Assembly (NCBI RefSeq): GCF_030272705.1
Contig: NZ_JARFYM010000001.1
Coordinates: 310,001 to 374,000, forward strand
DNA from: Rhizobium mayense
Lineage (GTDB): Bacteria > Pseudomonadota > Alphaproteobacteria > Rhizobiales > Rhizobiaceae
Reading direction: 5' to 3'
DNA length: 64,000 bases
The notes under the pieces are model-generated. The model was not told where the DNA came from. It made no database searches and was given only the letters and a program-made list of their open reading frames with translations. Numbering within the stretch: position 1 is the stretch's first letter; each line of letters opens with the position of its first letter. The position numbers and the translations under genes were made by a program. This document shows, piece after piece, positions 1 through 10,203 of the stretch.

Positions 1-1488
1 CAGGTGACGGCCGTTTTCGATGTCGGCATGCAGCATGCCGCCCGCAAGCTTCTGCGCGAAAATGGCATCGATGACGACGGCGACCTTATCTTCCGTCGTA
101 CCCAATCCGCCGATGGCCGCACCAAGGCTTTTGTCAACGACCAGCCGCTGAGCGTCCAACTGATGCGTCAGGCGGGACAGCTTCTTGTCGAAATTCATGG
201 ACAGCATGATGACCGTGCCCTGGTCGATACCGATGCGCACCGCATGCTGCTCGATGCTTTCGCCGGCCTCGCCGAGGAAACCCAATCTGTCGGACGGCTT
301 TACAAGATCTGGCGCGACACCGAGCGGACGCTGAAGAAGCAACGCGAGCAGGTAGAGAACGCCGCGCGGGAAGCTGATTATCTCCGGGCCTCGGTAGAGG
401 AGCTGGAGAAGTTGTCGCCGCAAGATGGCGAAGAGGACGACCTGGCTGAACGGCGCTCACGGATGATGAAGGCGGAGCGCATCGCCGGCGACATCTCGGA
501 GGCCTCGGAGTTCCTCAACGGCAACGCGTCGCCTGTGCCGCACATTGCCTCGCTGGTTCGCCGGCTGGAGCGCAAGAGCCATGAGGCGCCTGGTTTGCTG
601 GAAGATACTGTGGCGCTGCTCGATGCGGCGCTCGATCAGCTCTCGAATGCGCAGATGGAAGTAGAGGCGGCGCTGCGTAAGACGGAATATGATCCGAGAG
701 AATTGGAGCGCGTCGAAGAGCGGCTGTTTGCGCTGCGCGCCGCCTCGCGCAAATATTCTGTGCCGGTTACAGGCCTGCCGGCGCTGGCTCAGAGGATGAT
801 CGCCGAGCTCGTCGATCTCGACGCCGGCGAAGAAAGGCTGGAGCGCCTCGATGCGGAGCTCGCCGTTGCCAAGGCTGATTACGATGCCGCCGCGCGCAGC
901 CTCTCGGACAAGCGCCGTCACGCCGGCGAAGCGCTTGCCGCCGCGGTCATGGCAGAGCTGCCGGCGCTGAAACTGGAGCGGGCGCGCTTCATGGTGGAGA
1001 TCACCACCGACGCCGACGAAGCAACGGCCGAGGGCATCGATGTCGTCGAATTCCATGTGCAAACCAATCCGGGGACGCGGCCGGGGCCGATCATGAAGGT
1101 CGCCTCCGGCGGTGAGCTGTCGCGTTTCCTGCTGGCGCTGAAGGTGGCGCTTGCCGATCGTGGTTCGGCGCCGACCTTGGTCTTCGACGAAATCGACACC
1201 GGCGTCGGCGGTGCGGTGGCAGACGCCATCGGCCAGCGGCTGAAGCGCCTCTCGGAGCGTGTTCAGGTGCTCTCGGTCACCCACGCGCCGCAGGTCGCCG
1301 CACGCGCCGCAACCCATCTGCTGATCTCCAAGGGGCCTGTCGCCGATAATTCCGAAAAGATCTCCACGCGGGTTGCCACAATGGAACCGAAGGACCGCAC
1401 GGAGGAAATCGCCCGCATGCTCGCCGGCGCTTCGGTGACCGAAGAGGCGAGGGCGGCCGCCAAGCGCTTGCTGGCTGGCAACGGCTGA
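1..1488 (+). CDS. recN: DNA repair protein RecN (C-terminal part, truncated by window edge)
   Basis: SMC-like ATPase that acts in the cytoplasm on double-strand breaks. The reading frame is open from base 1 with no start, so roughly the first 60 residues, including the Walker A loop, lie outside the window. The visible part has the long central coiled coil (Glu/Arg/Leu-rich, about 270-950) and then the C-terminal ATPase half: signature SGGELSRF near 1107-1130, Walker B TLVFDEIDTGVGG near 1174-1212, and the H-loop VTHAPQVA near 1276-1300. This order is diagnostic of RecN. The stop is TGA at 1486-1488. It converges on the minus-strand cdh-like gene. No LexA box can be assessed because the promoter is not in the window. 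Confidence 0.95.
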   Translation, partial: QVTAVFDVGMQHAARKLLRENGIDDDGDLIFRRTQSADGRTKAFVNDQPLSVQLMRQAGQLLVEIHGQHDDRALVDTDAHRMLLDAFAGLAEETQSVGRLYKIWRDTERTLKKQREQVENAAREADYLRASVEELEKLSPQDGEEDDLAERRSRMMKAERIAGDISEASEFLNGNASPVPHIASLVRRLERKSHEAPGLLEDTVALLDAALDQLSNAQMEVEAALRKTEYDPRELERVEERLFALRAASRKYSVPVTGLPALAQRMIAELVDLDAGEERLERLDAELAVAKADYDAAARSLSDKRRHAGEALAAAVMAELPALKLERARFMVEITTDADEATAEGIDVVEFHVQTNPGTRPGPIMKVASGGELSRFLLALKVALADRGSAPTLVFDEIDTGVGGAVADAIGQRLKRLSERVQVLSVTHAPQVAARAATHLLISKGPVADNSEKISTRVATMEPKDRTEEIARMLAGASVTEEARAAAKRLLAGNG

Positions 1489-1574
1489 TCGGTATCCACG
1501 TCCTGTCGTCCGATTTTTCCGGTCTGCTCCAGCAGATGCCAGGGATGGCTGTTTTCGGCCCGAAGCGGACCGCC

Positions 1575-2318
1575 CTAGGGCTGGCACTTAGGATCAATCA
1601 TATCCTCTGCGGATCCGCGGAATTTGTTTGCCCCGATTATTCTCGCCAAAATGTAGAAGCCATGCTGCCCGTCCGGCAACGTAGAGCCAAAGACGCCGAC
1701 TACCACGTTTTGCATGTTGGAGCGGGCTCCGTCGACACCGTCTGCGACAAGCTTCAGCGGGTTCAAATTTGAGAGGTCATCGGCCGTATGGAAGGTTGCC
1801 CACCAACCGGCGTTGGTCTTCAGGTTTGTAAACCGGCCGCTTCCAATCTCCGTGCTATGGGTCTTCAGCAGGGCGCGAAAGCGGGGTGTCTCGCACCCCA
1901 TATGGATATGAAGCCGATCTTGCGTGCGCCAACTGGCGGCATTTATCGCCAACGCAAAATCCTGCGGCGGAGCCTTCGATGCGCGCAAGCCGATTGCGGC
2001 CGATTGCTCTTTCCACGCAGCGTCGAAATAGTTCGGCGCTCCCGCCGTCAGAAGCCGGGGGTCTTCGATGCCCGGCACGTCGGCTAGTGGCGCAAGAATG
2101 GTGCGCTCCTTGTCGGTCGGCTCGCGAAGAACGGCATAGGAAGACAAGGGATCCCGCGCCTGGACAATCTTGAGGCACGGATACGGCGATCCTGTCATGG
2201 TCGCGTTAATCTCGCAGGCTCTAACGACCAGCCCCAAAGCAGAGCGGCTGACGAATGAGCTCATGATTATAACGACAATAACGAGAGAAATAGAGAGAAC
2301 GGCGGGACGATGCTTCAT
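1575..2318 (-). CDS. cdh: CDP-diacylglycerol pyrophosphatase (Cdh family)
   Basis: 247 aa. Probably hydrolyses CDP-diacylglycerol to phosphatidate and CMP at the membrane. An N-terminal hydrophobic segment (residues about 7-21) fits a membrane anchor or uncleaved signal. The catalytic HIT-like motif LHIHMGC lies at residues 136-142, within a sequence that aligns by eye with the E. coli Cdh family (DxLHIHxxC). Length is about the family's usual 250 aa. It starts with ATG at 2318 and is convergent with recN. There is no operon partner, so regulation cannot be judged. Family assignment is good; substrate in this organism is inferred. Confidence 0.8.
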   Translation of the reverse strand: MKHRPAVLSISLVIVVIIMSSFVSRSALGLVVRACEINATMTGSPYPCLKIVQARDPLSSYAVLREPTDKERTILAPLADVPGIEDPRLLTAGAPNYFDAAWKEQSAAIGLRASKAPPQDFALAINAASWRTQDRLHIHMGCETPRFRALLKTHSTEIGSGRFTNLKTNAGWWATFHTADDLSNLNPLKLVADGVDGARSNMQNVVVGVFGSTLPDGQHGFYILARIIGANKFRGSAEDMIDPKCQP

Positions 2319-2495
2319 ACGTGATTTCGAATTTTTGCTGAGGAGCCCATCGTTTCCGAGGAGCTGGCTCCCATTGATACCTTACGTCAAATTGCTTTCT
2401 ATAGGCGTAACACCGCGAATGACTGCTTGTCGCGCAAAGTTGTCGTGAACGCCAGCATCACGGCAGGTTGCGTCTGCCACCGGATACCAGATTTT

Positions 2496-2557
2496 TCTCT
2501 TTGTTTTTGCGTGCACGGAATGGAAAACCGCTTCGCACTTTTCCGGGAACTGCTCTA
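2496..2557. repeat. Dispersed intergenic repeat, copy 1
   Basis: A segment of about 62 bp upstream of ligA matches 46134-46194 over its whole length: TCTCTT(T)GTTTTTGCGT, then a variable middle, then GCTTCGCACTTTTCC[G/T]GGAACTGCTCTA, with one mismatch in the last 28 bases. From memory, similar sequences are scattered between genes in Rhizobium genomes; I could not search for them. Function unknown. Confidence 0.7.
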
Positions 2558-2558
2558 A

Positions 2559-4742
<2,184 letters not shown>

Positions 4743-4748
4743 TCGACG

Positions 4749-4771
4749 GCGGCGGATCGAAGGACCGCCGC
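4749..4771. terminator. Hairpin between convergent ligA and acetyltransferase genes
   Basis: Arms GCGGCGG (4749-4755) and CCGCCGC (4765-4771) make a 7-bp GC stem with a 9-nt loop, directly after the ligA stop. There is no U-tract, so intrinsic termination is only likely, not certain; the symmetrical position suits a bidirectional function. Confidence 0.45.
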
Positions 4772-4781
4772 GCGTCGCTAC

Positions 4782-5318
4782 TTACATCCTCACACGCGCC
4801 ATCGTGAACGCATCCACGTATTCGCCGTTACGAAACGCAAAGGCTCTGAGTCTGCCCTCGGTTTCGAAACCGAATTTCTCGTAAAGCCGGATCGCAGGTC
4901 CGTTGTCGACATAGACGGTCAATTCCAGGCGTTTGATCGCCAGCCAATTGTCAGCGGTGTCGACCAGGGCGGCAAGCAGCGCCGAGCCGATGCCCCTGCC
5001 GGTAAATTCGTCGTGGACGCCCATGCCGAGGTGGGCGGTGTGAATCTGTCGGCCGGAGTGGCGACGCATGCCGGCATTGCCGACGACTTGTCCACTGAGG
5101 ACAGCAACGAGATTGATCGAATCGGCAGCGGGCTTTTCCAGCCATTGCCTTGTTTCTTCAACGCTCTGAAAGGGTAGGCGAAGGGTGCCGGCGCGGTAGC
5201 CGGGCAGATTGGCGATGAGGGCTACCGCTTCGGCGTCGGATGGTCGTGCAGCGCGGATTTCGCACGCGTCCGGTTCTCGAAATTGTCGCTCGTCTGGATC
5301 TTGTGATTCGGAATCCAT
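4782..5318 (-). CDS. GNAT family N-acetyltransferase
   Basis: 178 aa. Acetyl-CoA-dependent transferase of unknown substrate. The GNAT fold is clear: N-terminal strand with CEIRAARPSDAEAVA (about 18-32), acetyl-CoA motif A around GRGIGSALLAALVDTADN (about 124-141), and motif B with LYEKFGFETEGRLRAFAFRNGEYVD (about 149-173), which resembles the YhhY/RimJ-like acetyltransferases. ATG at 5318 is preceded by a good AGGAG site, but that site is locked in an 8-bp stem (see the hairpin entry). It lies alone, convergent with ligA. The substrate could be an amino acid, peptide or small amine. Confidence 0.85.
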   Translation of the reverse strand: MDSESQDPDERQFREPDACEIRAARPSDAEAVALIANLPGYRAGTLRLPFQSVEETRQWLEKPAADSINLVAVLSGQVVGNAGMRRHSGRQIHTAHLGMGVHDEFTGRGIGSALLAALVDTADNWLAIKRLELTVYVDNGPAIRLYEKFGFETEGRLRAFAFRNGEYVDAFTMARVRM

Positions 5319-5321
5319 GTT

Positions 5322-5348
5322 GCTCTCCTTGAGGTTCAGGAGGAGAGC
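5322..5348 (-). promoter_or_regulatory. Hairpin covering the ribosome binding site of the GNAT gene
   Basis: On the mRNA strand GCTCTCCT (5348-5341) pairs perfectly with AGGAGAGC (5329-5322) around an 11-nt loop. The 3' arm contains the Shine-Dalgarno AGGAG, three bases before the ATG at 5318. This is seen directly; a role in translational control is inferred. Confidence 0.55.
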
Positions 5349-5705
5349 AGAGCCTTCGAACCCTGCTCGCCTCGGCAGGGTTGAAAGGGATCGCAGTCAG
5401 CTTAACGCAATGCTGCTCCCACTCTCCCTGCAAGGGGCGAGGTGGTGAGAAGATGCATTACGATGGCACAGTTTGCGATCATGGGCTGAACTTTCAGAGT
5501 TTTTTTCCGGAAGTCAACTCCCCTAAGGGAAGTAACAGGGGTTGCAGGCCTACTCGCGCATGCCGTGCGACTGCCCGCCTTAATTCGAAAGGATGAATTG
5601 TTTTCTGACCCTAACAGGCCGCTGAATACCGCCAGGGGCATGATGTAAAAGGCGAATCCCTTTCGTTGGGCCCCACGCAAATGCTGTTGGTGAGTGTCGG
5701 GTTCT
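5349..5705. other. Non-coding stretch upstream of the glycosyltransferase
   Basis: No convincing gene here. It contains an 8-bp inverted repeat AACCCTGC (5359-5366) / GCAGGGTT (5375-5382) with an 8-nt loop. The small ORFs overlapping it lack ribosome binding sites and family likeness. The promoters of the minus-strand acetyltransferase and of the plus-strand glycosyltransferase must lie here, but no clear -35/-10 pair stands out. Confidence 0.5.
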
Positions 5706-6917
5706 ATGCGTCTAATACTTGTCAACGATGTTTCGATCATTCGCGGCGGCGCGACCAAAGTGGCGTTGCAATGTATCGATGCGAGCCGGCAGGCCGGGCT
5801 GAATTGCGCCATCCTGGTCGGCGATGACGGGGAAGGGCTGAAGCCACGCTTTGCGGGCATCCGTACGGTCGCCCTTGGCGAACGACCGCTGCGCGACGGA
5901 CCTAGCTTCACCGACGTCTTCGAGAAAAACTACAACAAGCGTGCCTACGATGCGCTGGACGCGCTGCTGAAGGAAACGGATGAAGAGACTGTCGTCCATG
6001 TGCACGGCTGGTCGCAGATTCTCTCGCCATCGATCTTCTATGCCCTCGCCAAACATAAGGCCAAGGTCATCATCACGGCGCATGATTTCTTCCTGAGCTG
6101 TCCGAACGGAGGGCTGATCAATTTCCAAACCGGTACGATCTGTGATGTCCGCCCGCTGTCGGCGGAGTGTCTTGCGACCAATTGCGACAAGCGCAACTAC
6201 CTCCATAAACTCTGGCGCTTTCGCCGCACGTTGACCCAACGTGGCGTTGGAGAGGAGTTCTGGAGCCGCGTCGGCATCGTGCTGGCGCATGAGAGCATGG
6301 AAGCCTATCTGCGCTCCGGTCCGCTGCAACATTTTCTGACGTTGCGCACGCCAACCGAGCCCCTGACGCCAGTCCCCGTGGAGGCCTGGCGCAATCGGCG
6401 CACCGTTTTCTTGGGACGGATGTGCTGGGAGAAAGGCGTTCGCACGCTCGCAGACGCATTAAACAAGACCGGGCGAACGGCGACGCTGATCGGCCGTGGC
6501 CCGCTGCTCGACGAGATGCAGCGGGCGTTGCCTCACTGTTGGGTGCCGGGTTGGCTGGCTGATGAGGAGGTGACGGCGCTGGCGGGGGAGGCGCGCGTCT
6601 TCATCATGCCGTCGCGTATGCCCGAACCCTACGGACTGGTGGCCGCCGAGGCGCTGATGTCCGGCATTCCCGTCATCGTCAGCAGCAATGCGCTGATTGC
6701 CGCCGAGGTAGAGCGGAACGGCGCGGGGCTGGTCTTTAGAAGCGGCGACGCCGGTTCGCTGGCAGAACGTTTGGCGAGCACCGATGACGACAAGCTGATG
6801 CGGGGACTTTGCGAAGGCGCGCTTGCGCTTGGCCAACGAATTGCGCCGAGCAAGGCGGAGTGGGGACGGCGCATGGTCGATATTTATACGGGCAGGAGCG
6901 GTTTCTTCGCTCAATAA
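5706..6917 (+). CDS. Glycosyltransferase family 4 (GT-B fold)
   Basis: 403 aa from ATG 5706 (GTG 5694 is an alternative four codons upstream; the GGTGAG at 5689-5694 fits the ATG better). Probably transfers a sugar from a nucleotide-sugar donor during surface polysaccharide assembly. The N-terminal half has the GT4-type acceptor domain (NDVSIIRGGATKVAL, about 6-20; HVHGWSQ, about 100). The C-terminal half has the donor-site pattern EPYGLVAAEALMSGIPVI (about 307-324), with the conserved Glu residues of GT4 enzymes. It is followed after 23 bases by a sugar epimerase/dehydratase on the same strand, suggesting a two-gene polysaccharide unit. Acceptor and sugar unknown. Confidence 0.85.
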   Translation: MRLILVNDVSIIRGGATKVALQCIDASRQAGLNCAILVGDDGEGLKPRFAGIRTVALGERPLRDGPSFTDVFEKNYNKRAYDALDALLKETDEETVVHVHGWSQILSPSIFYALAKHKAKVIITAHDFFLSCPNGGLINFQTGTICDVRPLSAECLATNCDKRNYLHKLWRFRRTLTQRGVGEEFWSRVGIVLAHESMEAYLRSGPLQHFLTLRTPTEPLTPVPVEAWRNRRTVFLGRMCWEKGVRTLADALNKTGRTATLIGRGPLLDEMQRALPHCWVPGWLADEEVTALAGEARVFIMPSRMPEPYGLVAAEALMSGIPVIVSSNALIAAEVERNGAGLVFRSGDAGSLAERLASTDDDKLMRGLCEGALALGQRIAPSKAEWGRRMVDIYTGRSGFFAQ

Positions 6918-6940
6918 TTCAATAAAAAAGGGGGCATCAC

Positions 6941-7930
6941 ATGGCGCGGGCATTGGTAACGGGTGGTTGTGGTTTTGTTGGGAGGCATCTGATCAGGCGG
7001 TTATTGACCGAGGGGCTGGATGTCGTTTGTGTCGATCAATTGGTGGAAGGAACGGGGGCGCGACATCCCGATCTTTGGCAGCGTTTTCCCGGATCGCGCT
7101 TTAGTTTTTTCGAGGAGGACTGCCGCGCTTTCTTTTCCCGTCCGTTGGAACATTTCGATTATGTGTTCCATCTCGCGGCGCTAGTCGGCGGCCGCGTCAC
7201 GCTGGAGGCCCGCACGCTCGATGTGGCCGAGGATCTGGCGGTGGATACGGAATTGTGGAAATGGGCCGCGCACGCCAAACCGGGCTGCGTCGTATTCTTC
7301 AGCTCCAGTGCGGCCTATCCCATCTCGCTGCAGACGGTCGCGAACCATCGGCTGCTTTCGGAGGATATGATTTCTTTCCAGGCCGCCATCGGCGTGCCCG
7401 ATCTTAGCTACGGATGGGCGAAATTGACCGGCGAATATCTGATGAAACTCTATGTCGAGCGCTATGGCAGCCGGGCCATCGCCTATCGGCCGTTCAGCGG
7501 CTATGGCGAGGATCAGGATCTTGCCTATCCATTTCCAGCCATTTGCCGCCGCCTGCTTGAGGAAAGAGGTGCCGCGGAAGTTGTCGTCTGGGGGTCCGGC
7601 CGACAATGCCGGGACTTCATCCATATCGATGACTGCATCGATTTCATCTGGCAAACCAAGGAACTCCTGCCGGATGGCGCCAGCCTCAACCTTTCGACCG
7701 GCAGGGCTACCTCCTTCATGGAATTGGCGGGAACCATCGCCCGGCAAATCGGGTGGAGTCCTGCCGTAAACGGCCGCTGCGATCGCCCCGAGGGCGTTTT
7801 CTATCGCTGTGGCGACACGGCCCTTCAGCGCTCCTACGGGCTCTCTCCACGCGTCAGCCTGGAGGAGGGAATCGCGCGGATGCTCGATCATCTGCGCATG
7901 GAGCAGGATCAATACGCCATCGCTATCTGA
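6941..7930 (+). CDS. NAD-dependent epimerase/dehydratase (extended SDR)
   Basis: 329 aa. Nucleotide-sugar epimerase or dehydratase of the extended SDR family. It has the NAD-binding TGGCGFVG motif (residues 7-14), the active-site SSSAAYP (121-127), and catalytic YGWAK with Y157 and K161. HLAALVGG (78-85) is the usual second cofactor motif. It follows a GT4 glycosyltransferase by 23 bases, so it probably supplies an activated sugar for the same glycan. A strong GGGGG-rich site precedes ATG 6941. The exact sugar cannot be told from sequence; it is related to the GalE/WcaG group. Confidence 0.85.
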   Translation: MARALVTGGCGFVGRHLIRRLLTEGLDVVCVDQLVEGTGARHPDLWQRFPGSRFSFFEEDCRAFFSRPLEHFDYVFHLAALVGGRVTLEARTLDVAEDLAVDTELWKWAAHAKPGCVVFFSSSAAYPISLQTVANHRLLSEDMISFQAAIGVPDLSYGWAKLTGEYLMKLYVERYGSRAIAYRPFSGYGEDQDLAYPFPAICRRLLEERGAAEVVVWGSGRQCRDFIHIDDCIDFIWQTKELLPDGASLNLSTGRATSFMELAGTIARQIGWSPAVNGRCDRPEGVFYRCGDTALQRSYGLSPRVSLEEGIARMLDHLRMEQDQYAIAI

Positions 7931-7984
7931 CGAGCAAAGCTCTGCCTTGATCGTTTTTCCCATCGCGGCCTCCGAACATGTCGC

Positions 7985-8032
7985 TTGACATGCAACCAAA
8001 TAGTTGCCTATAAGATCATTAATAGGCAACTA
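7985..8032 (+). promoter_or_regulatory. Promoter and palindromic operator of the arsR-type gene
   Basis: TTGACA at 7985-7990 and TATAAG at 8009-8014, spaced 18 bp, form a near-consensus sigma-70 promoter. A perfect 11-bp inverted repeat, TAGTTGCCTAT (8001-8011) and ATAGGCAACTA (8022-8032) with a 10-bp spacer, sits across the -10 box and start site. The arms extend with AACCA (7994-7998) matching TGGTT (8035-8039). A repressor bound here would block RNA polymerase, as expected for ArsR-family autoregulation. Confidence 0.8.
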
Positions 8033-8041
8033 AATGGTTCC

Positions 8042-8374
8042 ATGATTGGTATGAACGACGATGCGGTTTTTCGAGCTTTGGCGGATGCAAGCCGGCGGCA
8101 GTTGCTCGACCGGCTATACGATCAGAACGGCCAGACGCTCGGCGAGCTCTGCCAGGGGCTGGAGATGACGCGGCAGGCGGTGGCGAAGCATCTCGCCATC
8201 CTGGAGGAAGCGAACCTCGTGTCCGTGCAATGGCAGGGCAGGGAGAAGCTGCATTTCATCAATCCCGTACCGATCAACCATATCGCCGAACGCTGGATCA
8301 ACAAGTTCGAGCGCCGGCAATTGAGTGCTCTTTCCGCTCTCAAGAAAGCTCTGGAGGGCGATAGCGGCCAGTAG
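8042..8374 (+). CDS. ArsR family (winged-helix) transcriptional repressor
   Basis: 110 aa from ATG 8042 (ATG 8051 is also possible; the upstream in-frame start at 7985 lies inside the promoter). HTH_5/ArsR domain: FRALADASRRQLLDRLY, then GELCQGLEMTRQAVAKHLAILEEANLVSVQWQGREKLHFIN, where TRQAVAKHLAIL is the recognition helix. No metal-binding ELCVCDL cysteine motif is present, so it belongs to the non-metal group that is commonly paired with SRPBCC proteins. The operator upstream implies autoregulation; the SRPBCC gene 49 bases downstream is likely co-transcribed. Confidence 0.9.
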   Translation: MIGMNDDAVFRALADASRRQLLDRLYDQNGQTLGELCQGLEMTRQAVAKHLAILEEANLVSVQWQGREKLHFINPVPINHIAERWINKFERRQLSALSALKKALEGDSGQ

Positions 8375-8423
8375 CGGCCACCAGATCACGGTGAACAGCA
8401 AACCCAACAAGAGGAGAAATATC

Positions 8424-8867
8424 ATGACCGGAAGCAGCTTTGTTTATGTCACCTACATCCGCACCACACCGGATAAGCTCTGGACGGCGCTGACGACGCC
8501 GGAATTCATCAAGAAATATTGGTTCAATATCCAGCACGAGACCGATTGGAAGGTCGGCTCACCATGGAAGATGACTTACCCGGACGGCCGGATAACCGAC
8601 ACCGGTGAAATCGAGGCCTTCGATCCGCCGAAGCGTCTAGCCATCAAATGGCGAAATGAATTCATGCCCGAATTGAAGGCCGAGGGCTGGTCGCAATGCG
8701 TGATGGACATCGAGCCGCTGGGGGATTCGGTAAAGCTCACCGTCACCCATACAATGGAACTCGAAAACGCCAAGTTCATCGGTGCCGTCTCCGGCGGTTG
8801 GCCGAAGATTCTCTCCAACCTCAAGTCGCTCCTGGAGACCGGGGAGGTCGTGTTGAAAGAAAAATGA
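8424..8867 (+). CDS. SRPBCC / AHSA1-like domain protein
   Basis: 147 aa. START-like ligand-binding fold of the activator-of-Hsp90-ATPase-homologue 1 group. Visible family features: YIRTTPDKLWTALTTPEFIKKYW near the N-terminus, GSPWKMTYPDGRITDTGEIEAFDPPKRLAIKW in the middle, and the long C-terminal helix GGWPKILSNLKSLLETGE. ATG 8424 was chosen for the GAGGAG site at 8411-8416; the earlier in-frame start would overlap arsR. Pairing with an ArsR repressor is widespread, but the ligand is unknown. Likely cytoplasmic; no signal peptide. Confidence 0.88.
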   Translation: MTGSSFVYVTYIRTTPDKLWTALTTPEFIKKYWFNIQHETDWKVGSPWKMTYPDGRITDTGEIEAFDPPKRLAIKWRNEFMPELKAEGWSQCVMDIEPLGDSVKLTVTHTMELENAKFIGAVSGGWPKILSNLKSLLETGEVVLKEK

Positions 8868-8975
8868 GGGATAGCGGGGCGCTTACGGAGCGCCCCGACC
8901 TCCTTGCATCGCCGAACCGCCATCTTACCTTAGCGGTGCCGCGGCTCGACCGGCGGCGATGTTGGAGGATGTTCG

Positions 8976-9470
8976 ATGATTTCACTGATATTGCATGCCG
9001 CCATTGCCGCGTCGCTCCTGGCACTGGCGCCTGTTTCCGCCTCGGCCGAGATTGTCGGCAAGGTTGGGGTGGATTGGACCGGCAACGATATTCTGGTCGA
9101 CGCCGTGCCTGATCCGGAAGTATCCGGCGTCACCTGCCACGTCACCTATTTCGACCGCAGCGTCATCGACCGGCTGAAGAACGGCAACTGGTTCGAGGAC
9201 CCCTCCAACAACTCCATTGCGTGCCGTCAGACCGGACCGATCGAGATCGGCAATATCAGCCTATCGGAGGGCGGCGAGGAAGTGTTTCGCGCCGGCTTGT
9301 CGCTGATCTGGAAGAAGCTGGTGGTCAACCGAATCTATGACAAGAAAAACGACACGCTGATCTATCTCATCCATTCGCGCGAATTGACCGACGGTTCGGC
9401 GAAAATGGCGATTTCGACCATTCCGCTGTTCGGTCAAAACGTTACCTGGAAGAACGGCAAGCCCGAATAG
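8976..9470 (+). CDS. creA: CreA family periplasmic protein
   Basis: 164 aa. N-terminal signal peptide: hydrophobic residues 3-22 ending in ASA-E, so export to the periplasm is likely. The rest follows CreA closely: EIVGKVGVDW, then VPDPEVSGVTCHVTYF, SIACRQTGPIEIG, FRAGLSLIWKKLVVNRIYDKKNDTLIYLIHS, and AISTIPLF. The two conserved cysteines (in VTCHV and IACRQ) may form a disulfide. Function is not known even in E. coli. It stands alone between the SRPBCC gene and convergent cheW; a hairpin at 9682-9713 lies downstream. Confidence 0.85.
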   Translation: MISLILHAAIAASLLALAPVSASAEIVGKVGVDWTGNDILVDAVPDPEVSGVTCHVTYFDRSVIDRLKNGNWFEDPSNNSIACRQTGPIEIGNISLSEGGEEVFRAGLSLIWKKLVVNRIYDKKNDTLIYLIHSRELTDGSAKMAISTIPLFGQNVTWKNGKPE

Positions 9471-9564
9471 CATTACCGGGATACCGCACCTGCAATCGTC
9501 AAGGGGATTGTACCAAAAAAAGTCCGGCTGTTTGGTTGCTGAATAGCTCTCGGTCGCTTTCGAG

Positions 9565-9583
9565 CTGCACCGTTTTGGTGCAG
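9565..9583. repeat. Small hairpin in the creA-cheW gap
   Basis: CTGCACC (9565-9571) and GGTGCAG (9577-9583) around a GTTTT loop: a perfect 7-bp stem in non-coding DNA. It may be part of a terminator or small RNA; nothing more can be supported. Confidence 0.35.
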
Positions 9584-9681
9584 TTCTAGGGGCGAACGTG
9601 GAAGTGCTGCTTCCATCTGTTCACGGCCTGCTCGACTGGCGCACCGGCAAACACCCCTGCCGACGTCGGTCTCACAAACAC

Positions 9682-9713
9682 AATCGCCCTGAAGCTGTTG
9701 CTCCAGGGCGATT
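9682..9713. terminator. Terminator-like hairpin between convergent creA and cheW
   Basis: A perfect 10-bp stem, AATCGCCCTG (9682-9691) and CAGGGCGATT (9704-9713), with a 12-nt loop. It is followed on the plus strand by TTGATTT. It sits just past the cheW stop (9739) on the minus side and 210 bases past creA, so it could serve both; the T-run favours the plus direction. Confidence 0.6.
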
Positions 9714-9738
9714 TTGATTTGCGGCATTTTCCGGAAAA

Positions 9739-10203
9739 TCAGGCAGCCTGAGCCAGCTCGTCTGCAATGACGGTGTCGAGGTTCAGGAAGCAAACCATCG
9801 TCTTTTCCAGCGCCACGATACCGCGGCAGAACGCGCGCTGCGCTTCGGGGATAATTTCCGGCGCCGGCTGCAGATCTTCGCTCTTGATGCTCATCATGTC
9901 GGAAACCTGCTCTACCAGCAGGCCGACGAGTTTGCCGGCGATATCGGTGACGATGATGGCGGAGCGTTCGGACGGTTCGGTCATTTTCATGCCGAGGCGG
10001 CAGGCCATGTCGATGACCGGGATCACCGCGCCGCGCAGGTTGATGAGGCCGAGCACGTAGGGCGGCGTATGCGGCATCGGTGTCACGGGTGCCCAACCGC
10101 GGATTTCGCGGATGGCCATGATGTCGATGCAGAATTCCTGGTCGCCGAGATGGAAGGAGACGATCTCCAGATAGGCGCCCGATTGTTTGATGGCATTCGT
10201 CAT
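9739..10203 (-). CDS. cheW: Chemotaxis adaptor CheW
   Basis: 154 aa. Scaffold protein linking methyl-accepting receptors to the CheA kinase in the cytoplasm. The whole protein is one CheW domain: EIVSFHLGDQEFCIDIMAIREIRGW (about 13-37), TPPYVLGLINLRGAVIPVIDMACRLGM (about 47-73), and IAGKLVGLLVEQVSDMMSI in the second half. ATG 10203 matches the family N-terminus; the longer ORF upstream adds 42 residues unlike CheW. It lies outside any che or receptor cluster in this window, so it may serve an orphan receptor or the main pathway encoded elsewhere. Confidence 0.93.
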   Translation of the reverse strand: MTNAIKQSGAYLEIVSFHLGDQEFCIDIMAIREIRGWAPVTPMPHTPPYVLGLINLRGAVIPVIDMACRLGMKMTEPSERSAIIVTDIAGKLVGLLVEQVSDMMSIKSEDLQPAPEIIPEAQRAFCRGIVALEKTMVCFLNLDTVIADELAQAA

